Source of the DNA: Chitinophagales bacterium
GTDB lineage: Bacteria > Bacteroidota > Bacteroidia > Chitinophagales > Chitinophagaceae
Direction of reading: 5' to 3'
Length of the DNA stretch: 40,713 nucleotides
Assembly: GCA_013298665.1 (NCBI GenBank)
Contig: JAAFIK010000043.1
Span: forward strand, 1 to 40,713
The notes under the pieces were generated by a model. It was not told the origin of the DNA. It saw only the letters and a program-made list of their open reading frames with translations, and searched no databases. Positions within the stretch are counted from its first letter, which is position 1. Every line of letters begins with the position of its first letter. Positions 35,601 to 40,713 of this stretch are shown piece by piece. The translations under genes were made by a program, and so were the position numbers.

Positions 35601-36495
35601 AGCCGCAGCGGGCAGTGAGCTGAAGCCCATACTCGAATTGCAGGATGCTTACCGCATTTTGCCTGTGGAGCAGACGCGCTGGAAAAACAACCTGCTGCAG
35701 GGTGCCGTGTTTAACCGCTTTGCTTACGACGAAGGCTCTTCCTCCGGTGTCAACATTAATACGGTGCAGCAATTGCTCCTGGCTGCCCCTTCGGCCAGTT
35801 TTGCCCCGGTTACCAATACGGCTACGGGGCTTACGAAAGACAGCCGTTATACGGATGAAGACCGTTACCGCTTTGCCAATGGTGTGCTGTACGATATAGA
35901 AAAGCCGGGTAAGGTGGTTACGGGTTATTTGTGGGATTATGGTTATACGCGGCCGGTAGCCATTGCCACCAATGCGGGGGCAGCAGATGTTGCGTTCAGT
36001 TCTTTTGAAACCACCAACACGGGTGGCTGGGTGTATAATGAAGCCGCTACGCTGGCCACGGCGCTGGCACCGGCGGGTAAGCGGGTATTTGCCCTGAGCG
36101 GCAGCAATACGCTCAGCCGCAGTATTGATGCGGCCAAAACCTTTACGGTGAGTTGCTGGGCGAAGGGGGTGGTACAGGTGAACGGGGCAGCACCGCTTTA
36201 TACCGGCCGCAGCGTAAACGGGTGGACTTATTACGAATGGCGGGTAAGCAATACTGCACAGGTGGTACTGGGGGGTACGGTATGGGTGGATGAGGTAAGG
36301 GTTTATCCCGTAAAAGCACAACTGATGACCTATACCTACGACCCGTTGGCGGGCATCACCAGCCAGAGCGATGCGGGTGGCAACATACAGTACTATGAGT
36401 ACGACCAGATGAACCGGCTGAAGCTGATCAGGGATATGGACAGGAATGTGCTGAAGGTAATGGACTACCAGTATAAGAGGGGGATTGGGAATTGA
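32647..36495 (+). CDS. Exported RHS-like protein without a toxin tail
   Basis: About 1282 aa from the ATG at 32647, chosen because it gives a clean signal peptide (MQYNKTLLTSLICWTVSLAA then TAQ); the frame is open further up to 32557. Residues 25-110 match the SpvB/RHS N-terminal pattern (VPVNYHTGIPQISIPVYTVQ; LNYHAGGLKPAEPAGWVGAGWSFGPGMISRT). The middle is a beta-rich shell. Around residues 914-985 lies a Cys- and Ala-rich helical insertion with about six Cys. A jelly-roll-like segment follows near 1115-1215. The end is a YD repeat (YYEYDQMNRLKLIRDMDRN). There is no RHS core or variable domain. It is probably the shell or delivery partner of the RHS protein encoded next. Confidence 0.88.
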   Translation: MQYNKTLLTSLICWTVSLAATAQQNLYNKVSVASPNAAALGKYADVPVNYHTGIPQISIPVYTVQDGPLQLAVVLNYHAGGLKPAEPAGWVGAGWSFGPGMISRTIQGAPDERYTSSASSEQSKGYLSDGGYPSYLWHRDNPANPNEYTNMLKDFYQGNADGEPDLFFFNFAGYTGKFYFGDDKVPVVLPEQDIKIVCSYTPGLRKSIESFTLTTPDGNRYYFGNTPATNDVDPVERTLGYSSDNGYGNDGRSVSAWYLNKVVSANDNHQIVLGYAAEKYSYYNISASPVSYDIGGGASPWVDGAGDGTHLNKVIVDGVRLQQISFTDGKVEFIPGALRTDLSGPLLTLTDYPNEQAKVLAEIRVTGNGGACKSFALTYDYFTDLSGKGAVGGAAAVTSDTRKLKLLQVQEKSCDGTVVLPPYIFDYHIENVPRALSFSQDHWGFANGADNNTLIPTYTENQFEDVPGANRDSQWPDMRGGTLRKITYPTGGSSAFEYEPNRAWVSYNRYDKTYRFSTAVGYDNNNSTTTYQPFSGNPYRIKLSNPSCTWPATSCGASIQIYNASNVFVFSLSAQVGEQKTAYCTLPAGTYKIVMYKDAAGLGAVATGEYTEMVPVLYENNEIVGGLRVKSITQTEPSRPGTVMTTNYSYAVNNRTTGILYSRPVYVQVLKNSGRRYVFSQLFFNGATWRMDSEEYMPQEEPYFSFPGRKALKSAAPILPMSTTQGNHIGYNEVKVSKAGNGYSIYRYYGSNLWDMDNSDVVVRKIDRKSAYPAAPEYPAAPLPFEYKRGELKYEGHFTETGKLLNEITYIPAYTVQPVTTPGIRVYAENRQGGSPLWVAVKTDFELRSEKKTSMVVIENNYDALTSNYIQQTRTTLYESPSHSQPTTTSQTNSKGQPLVTKTTYTADFLVPGCETIDNCWATYQAALATASDNYTTAYAACSNGDCRLAAKAAYNWAKMDARRAYSQCRIDRLALKSTCLQQAKAAAGSELKPILELQDAYRILPVEQTRWKNNLLQGAVFNRFAYDEGSSSGVNINTVQQLLLAAPSASFAPVTNTATGLTKDSRYTDEDRYRFANGVLYDIEKPGKVVTGYLWDYGYTRPVAIATNAGAADVAFSSFETTNTGGWVYNEAATLATALAPAGKRVFALSGSNTLSRSIDAAKTFTVSCWAKGVVQVNGAAPLYTGRSVNGWTYYEWRVSNTAQVVLGGTVWVDEVRVYPVKAQLMTYTYDPLAGITSQSDAGGNIQYYEYDQMNRLKLIRDMDRNVLKVMDYQYKRGIGN

Positions 36496-36684
36496 GTACT
36501 CAGTACTTAGTCGTTAGTATCAGGATATGAGATGTGAGACGCAGGATGTGAGACGCAGGGATATGGACAGGAATGTGCTGAAGGTAATGGACTACCAGTA
36601 TAAGAGGGGGATTGGGAATTGAGTACTCAGTACTTAGTCGTTAGTATCAGGATATGAGATGTGAGACGCAGGATGTGAGACGCA
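36429..36684. repeat. 127-bp exact tandem duplication
   Basis: Bases 36429-36557 recur identically at 36556-36684, a period of 127. Each copy holds the last 67 bases of the preceding RHS-like gene (including its stop codon), two GTAC heptamers, and two 13-base direct repeats of GATGTGAGACGCA. The second copy of the gene end is outside any open gene. Confidence 0.97.
36496..36509. repeat. GTAC heptamers downstream of the RHS-like gene
   Basis: GTACTCA and GTACTTA directly follow the stop codon with period 7, and degenerate units (GTCGTTA, GTATCAG) continue the register. The same string recurs 127 bases later in the duplication. Confidence 0.75.
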
Positions 36685-36752
36685 AGACAACTGTTCTCAT
36701 CCTGCTACTGTTCCCGGCACGGGAAAATTATTGAACCGAAAAACAAGGGCTA

Positions 36753-39700
36753 ATGAGGTATAAAAAATTAATGGCAGCGGTTATGCTGCTGCTGACCACG
36801 GGCACCGGTTGGGGGCAGGTAAAACCTGACGGATCAACGGCCCTGCAACTGGCCCTGCCTGCTATACCTGCGGCATACGACAATGCCTTGCCGGTAAACT
36901 ATGTGCGTACCTGGGAAGCACGGAAAGCCGTAACGGATACAAGCGCTTTGGGGCTGGCCAGTAATGCCAATTATAAAATGGCCACGGCTTATTTTGACGG
37001 GCTTGGGCGTCCGCTGCAGACGGTGGTGAAGGGCAACAGTTATGATGGCACGATGGATATTGTGCAGGTGAATGAATACGACCCCTATGGCCGCGAGATA
37101 AAGCAGTACCTGCCTTATGCACCCGCTGCCGGCAGCAATGGCCGGTTCAGGCCTGCCGCTTTCGCAGAGCAGCAGAATTATTACCATACTGCGTACCTGG
37201 ACCAGGCGCCATTCGGAAAAACGGATATCGAACCCAGTCCGCTCAACCGGGTAACGAAAACTTACGCACCTGGTAATGGCTGGGCGGGCAGCGGTGCCGG
37301 GGTATCGCAGCAGTACCTGATCAATACCGTGGCCGATGATGTAAAGCTGATCAGTATTGCCACCGGTATGGGTGCCCTGCCGGTATTTGGCGATCCTTAC
37401 CCCACAGGTACCCTGTACAAAACCATTACCACTGATGAGCAGAACAACCGGCTGGTGGTGTTTAAAGACATGGATGGCCGGGTGATCCTGAAAAAAGTAC
37501 AGGAGGCCACCGCCCCGGGCGACACATATACGGGCTGGCTCTGTACGTATTATGTGTATGACGATTTTGACCGGCTGGCCTTTGTACTGCCGCCCAAAGC
37601 CACGGCGCAGTTGGCCGGGGCGGGCTGGGTATCGGGCAGCAATACGGTGGCGGAGTTGTGCTACGATTATAAGTATGATGTGCGGGGCAGGATGGTGTAT
37701 AAAAAAATGCCCGGTGCCGCACCCGTATACATGTGTTACGACAAGCGCGACCGGCTGGTGTATGTACAGGACGGGAATATGCGCAATGCCGGCAACTGGC
37801 TGGTTACTTTTTACGACGAGCTGAACCGCTCCGTGGGTACCGCCCTGTACAACAGCAGCGGCACACAGGCATCGCTGCAAAGCAGTCTCGACGCCATTGC
37901 TGCCGGCAACCCTGTACCTGTATTGCCCGAAGGCAGCCTTACCCGGCTGGGTTATACCTACTATGATGAATACACGATGCCCGGCGCCGGGGTATATGAT
38001 GCGGGCAGCACCGGCAGTGCACAAGCCAATACCAGCGCGGGCGATGAAACCCCCGATGTGCCGGCCAGGACCAATATTACGCGGGGAATGGTTACGGGTA
38101 CCCGGCTGCGGGTACTGGGTACCGGCAATTTTGTAAGCGCCACCATTTTTTACGATACCAGGGGCAGGGTGCTGCAAACCGTGGGTACCAACCATAAGGG
38201 GGGCACGGACAGGAAGACGGTGGTCTACAGCTTTACCGGTAAGCCGCTGAGCGCGGTACTGGAGCAAAGCAATCCTGCTGCCACGCTGCCCGGTACACAA
38301 AGTACCACCCTGTGTACCCGCAGTACCTACAACAACGATTACCTGCTGAAGACGGAAATGAAAGTGAATGCAGGTGCCTGGAAGCGCATCAGCGAGATGG
38401 AGTACGATGCGATGGGCAAACCCGGCAGGAAATGGCTGGGTGATGCCGCCAGTAATTTTTATATGCAGATGACCTACAATGTGCGGGGCTGGCTTACGGG
38501 CATCAATAAGGCGGAGCAGGCCACGCTTGAAAGCGGTGGTGGGGGTACCGGTTTTTATACGGCCATTTTCAGTGAAGTGCTGCATTACGAATACGGGTTC
38601 AGCAAGGTGCAGCGCAACGGGAATATTGCCGGGGTGAAATGGGCTGCTGCGGGCGATAAGCAGGCGAGAGCCTATGGCTATGATTACGACCGGGTGAACA
38701 GGCTTACCACGGCAGACTTTACCCAGCAGCAGGGTACGGGTGCAGTGTGGAATGTGGATGCGGGCATCGACTACAGTGTGGGTAACCTGACCTATGATGA
38801 GAACGGCAATATTAAAACGATGGTGCAGAAGGGCTGGAAACCCGGTGGCAGCAGCGCGATAGACCGGCTGGTGTACAGCTATATGCCCAACAGCAATAAG
38901 CTGCTGGGGGTGGTGGATTCGGCAAACGACAACAGCAGTAAGCTCGGCGATTTCAAATACGATGCGGCTGCCAAGACGGCTGCCGATTATGGTTATGACG
39001 ACAATGGCAATATGACCAGCGACCGGAACAAGCAGATGAGTGGTATTGCCTATAATTACCTGAACCTGCCACAGGGCATTACCGTAACGGCAAAGGGCAC
39101 GGTGCAATATACCTATGATGCGGGGGGCAATAAACTGCAGAAGATCGTTACCGATAATACGGTGAGCCCGGCGCGGGTAACCACCACCGATTATATGAAT
39201 GGCTTTGTGTATGAGAACAATGCGTTGCAGTTGGTGGCGCATGAAGAGGGGCGGATACGGTATGCCAAACAGTATTATGCAAACGGGGATAGTGGAATGG
39301 TATGGGCATACGATTATTTTTACCGCGACCACTTGGGTAATGTACGTACCACGGTAACGGAGCAGCGGGATACGGCGAAGTATATGGCTACGATGGAGCT
39401 GGCGTACCGGTCAAAGGAGGAAGCGTTGTTTGCCAATATCGGCAGTACGGCAAAGCCCATCAGCAGTATACCCGGCTATCCGGCAGATAATACCACCAGC
39501 CCCAATGCTTATGTAAGTGGTTTGCAGAACGGCGATGCGCTGGAGAATATTAGTGAGGCCATTGGCCCTGCGCTGGCACTGAAAGTGATGGCGGGCGATA
39601 AGGTGGATATTGCTGCCCGGTCTTTTTACAAACTGGTGAATGGCGGGTTTGGCAGCAGCGACCAGTCGTTTCAAACATGGGATGTACTGAATACCCTTAC

Positions 39701-40713
39701 CGGAGCGATGTCGACCCAGGTAAGCGGTGCATCGGGCGGAAAGGTAACACCGGCGCAGTTGGGTACACCCGGCAGTTCGGCCTATAGTGCCATTGAAAGT
39801 TTTTTGCAGCAGCAAACGGTGCAGGAGGGTACGGGTACCCCCAATGCCCCTTATGCCTACCTGAACTGGATCTTGTTTGACGAGCAGTTTACATACGTAC
39901 CGGCGGGCAGTGGTTTTGTGCGGGTGGGTACGCCCGCCCAGTTGGAAACGCTTTCGGCACTGAACCGCACCATGGCCAAAAGCGGCTACCTGTTTGTGTT
40001 TGTGAGCAACAAAACACTAAACTGTACGGTTTTTTTCGATAACTTAGTGGTGCAGCATTATAGCGGGCCGCTGGTGGAGGAGGCGGCTTATTATCCGTTT
40101 GGGTTAACCATGGCGGGGATAAGCAGCAAGGCGGCGGGGAAATTGGAGAACAAGTATAAGTATAATGGCAAAGAGTTACAGAGTAAGGAGTTTAGTGATG
40201 GTAGCGGATTAGAGTGGTACGACTATACTGCAAGAGGGTATGACCCTCAGATTGGGCGTTTCCATCAAATAGACCCTAAAGGTGAAAAATTTACAGATTA
40301 CACCCCGTACAATTATTGTTTTAATAATCCAATACTGTTTATTGACCCGGATGGAATGTCGGCAGTGTATAATTGGGACGATGGAAAGTATTACGATAAG
40401 GGGAATGAAGTTAGTTTTACCGAGGTACAGCGGCAGAATAAAGTAGGAGAGTACTCCACGGACTACAGTGTAATGGTTATTGGCAAAGATAAACCAGGAG
40501 GCAAGGATCAATTAATAGGGGATAATCATGGAAATACATTATGGAAAATATTAGACTATGCCAGGAAGGAAGGGAGTATGAAGGTCGTACAAGTTGCGGA
40601 CGCAAATGATGCAGCAGACCAAATAGAAAATCTTAACGGAAAAATAAATAATTTATTTTTTGTTAGCCATGGCGATGCTCAAAATGCACAGGGGGGTAAA
40701 CATCAGGCATACT
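36753..40713 (+). CDS. RHS repeat-associated core protein with variable C-terminal domain (partial, runs off window)
   Basis: Open from ATG 36753 to the window end (1320 codons seen). The signal peptide MRYKKLMAAVMLLLTTGTGW is followed by GQ. The N-terminal region (PVNYVRTWEARKA...ATAYFDGLGRPLQTVVKG) fits the DUF6443 start of Bacteroidota RHS proteins. Many YD repeats follow (YDPYGREIKQYLPY, YDYDRVNRLTTADF, YDENGNIKTMV, YDDNGNMTSDRNK). The conserved core is near 1114-1200 (YYPFGLTMAG; YNGKELQ; DYTARGYDPQIGRFHQIDP; NNPILFIDPDGMS). After DPDGM the sequence changes character: about 120 residues are visible, including NNLFFVSHGDAQ. This is the position of the variable toxin domain in RHS proteins. 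The YD shell encloses that domain before delivery. Immunity genes would lie beyond the window. Confidence 0.93.
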   Translation, partial: MRYKKLMAAVMLLLTTGTGWGQVKPDGSTALQLALPAIPAAYDNALPVNYVRTWEARKAVTDTSALGLASNANYKMATAYFDGLGRPLQTVVKGNSYDGTMDIVQVNEYDPYGREIKQYLPYAPAAGSNGRFRPAAFAEQQNYYHTAYLDQAPFGKTDIEPSPLNRVTKTYAPGNGWAGSGAGVSQQYLINTVADDVKLISIATGMGALPVFGDPYPTGTLYKTITTDEQNNRLVVFKDMDGRVILKKVQEATAPGDTYTGWLCTYYVYDDFDRLAFVLPPKATAQLAGAGWVSGSNTVAELCYDYKYDVRGRMVYKKMPGAAPVYMCYDKRDRLVYVQDGNMRNAGNWLVTFYDELNRSVGTALYNSSGTQASLQSSLDAIAAGNPVPVLPEGSLTRLGYTYYDEYTMPGAGVYDAGSTGSAQANTSAGDETPDVPARTNITRGMVTGTRLRVLGTGNFVSATIFYDTRGRVLQTVGTNHKGGTDRKTVVYSFTGKPLSAVLEQSNPAATLPGTQSTTLCTRSTYNNDYLLKTEMKVNAGAWKRISEMEYDAMGKPGRKWLGDAASNFYMQMTYNVRGWLTGINKAEQATLESGGGGTGFYTAIFSEVLHYEYGFSKVQRNGNIAGVKWAAAGDKQARAYGYDYDRVNRLTTADFTQQQGTGAVWNVDAGIDYSVGNLTYDENGNIKTMVQKGWKPGGSSAIDRLVYSYMPNSNKLLGVVDSANDNSSKLGDFKYDAAAKTAADYGYDDNGNMTSDRNKQMSGIAYNYLNLPQGITVTAKGTVQYTYDAGGNKLQKIVTDNTVSPARVTTTDYMNGFVYENNALQLVAHEEGRIRYAKQYYANGDSGMVWAYDYFYRDHLGNVRTTVTEQRDTAKYMATMELAYRSKEEALFANIGSTAKPISSIPGYPADNTTSPNAYVSGLQNGDALENISEAIGPALALKVMAGDKVDIAARSFYKLVNGGFGSSDQSFQTWDVLNTLTGAMSTQVSGASGGKVTPAQLGTPGSSAYSAIESFLQQQTVQEGTGTPNAPYAYLNWILFDEQFTYVPAGSGFVRVGTPAQLETLSALNRTMAKSGYLFVFVSNKTLNCTVFFDNLVVQHYSGPLVEEAAYYPFGLTMAGISSKAAGKLENKYKYNGKELQSKEFSDGSGLEWYDYTARGYDPQIGRFHQIDPKGEKFTDYTPYNYCFNNPILFIDPDGMSAVYNWDDGKYYDKGNEVSFTEVQRQNKVGEYSTDYSVMVIGKDKPGGKDQLIGDNHGNTLWKILDYARKEGSMKVVQVADANDAADQIENLNGKINNLFFVSHGDAQNAQGGKHQAY

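Noticed and set aside
36834..39332. 832-codon open frame on the minus strand
   Set aside because: It is the antisense shadow of the RHS gene. Its product is rich in His, Arg, Ile and Pro with no domain, and the plus-strand frame has clear YD repeats.

Overview
Organism and style. The window looks like a chromosomal segment of a Bacteroidota bacterium, most likely Chitinophagaceae or a close relative (inference). The grounds are a hybrid beta-propeller/Y_Y_Y sensor kinase, Bacteroidota-type RHS proteins, many large exported proteins with short signal peptides ending in A-x-A-Q, almost no Shine-Dalgarno sequences, and several TAnnTTTG -7 promoter boxes. No rRNA, tRNA, CRISPR array, transposase or integrase was seen.

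Layout. (1) 24-8498: four plus-strand genes in one apparent transcription unit: a small cytosolic protein, a TPR-like exported protein, a 1553-aa glycine-rich exported protein with an Ig-like module, and a fibronectin-III exported protein, closed by a terminator. (2) 8590-9026: a terminator, a possible 44-aa reverse-strand ORF, and four and a half copies of a 43-bp repeat built of nested inverted repeats, directly upstream of (3) a two-component pair, a 1006-aa sensor kinase and a NarL-type regulator (9027-12881). (4) 13036-21098: exported proteins: an S74 (endosialidase-chaperone) fibre-like protein, a WD40/TolB-like protein starting with TTG inside the previous gene, a lipocalin-like protein, a decayed partial paralogue of it, a hypothetical protein and a divergent lytic transglycosylase. 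(5) 21292-23324: a small defence-like patch with a broken nucleotidyltransferase module followed by an intact ATPase + TOPRIM pair resembling split OLD/PARIS-type systems. (6) 23615-25771: an OmpA-domain protein and a membrane-anchored coiled coil ending in helix-hairpin-helix. (7) 26067-29177: ordinary metabolism (DinB-like, PanE-like, amino-acid permease). (8) 29211-31808, minus strand: an M23 peptidase, a Bcp peroxiredoxin and a small zinc-peptidase-like protein. (9) 31809-40713: an RHS locus. A non-coding region full of GTAC heptamer repeats, an 11-bp tandem repeat and hairpins precedes a 1282-aa RHS-like protein, then a 127-bp exact tandem duplication of that gene's 3' end, then a long RHS protein whose variable C-terminal domain begins after the conserved core and runs off the window.

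How it fits together. Most coding capacity is for exported or envelope proteins: surface fibres, propeller and FN3 scaffolds, cell-wall enzymes and an RHS toxin-like protein, with one sensor system and a compact defence-like pair between them. The best candidates for undescribed biology are the ATPase-TOPRIM pair, the 43-bp nested palindrome array beside the sensor kinase, the unfamiliar four-gene exported cluster, and the RHS C-terminal domain. All functional statements rest on motif reading by eye; no database search was possible.
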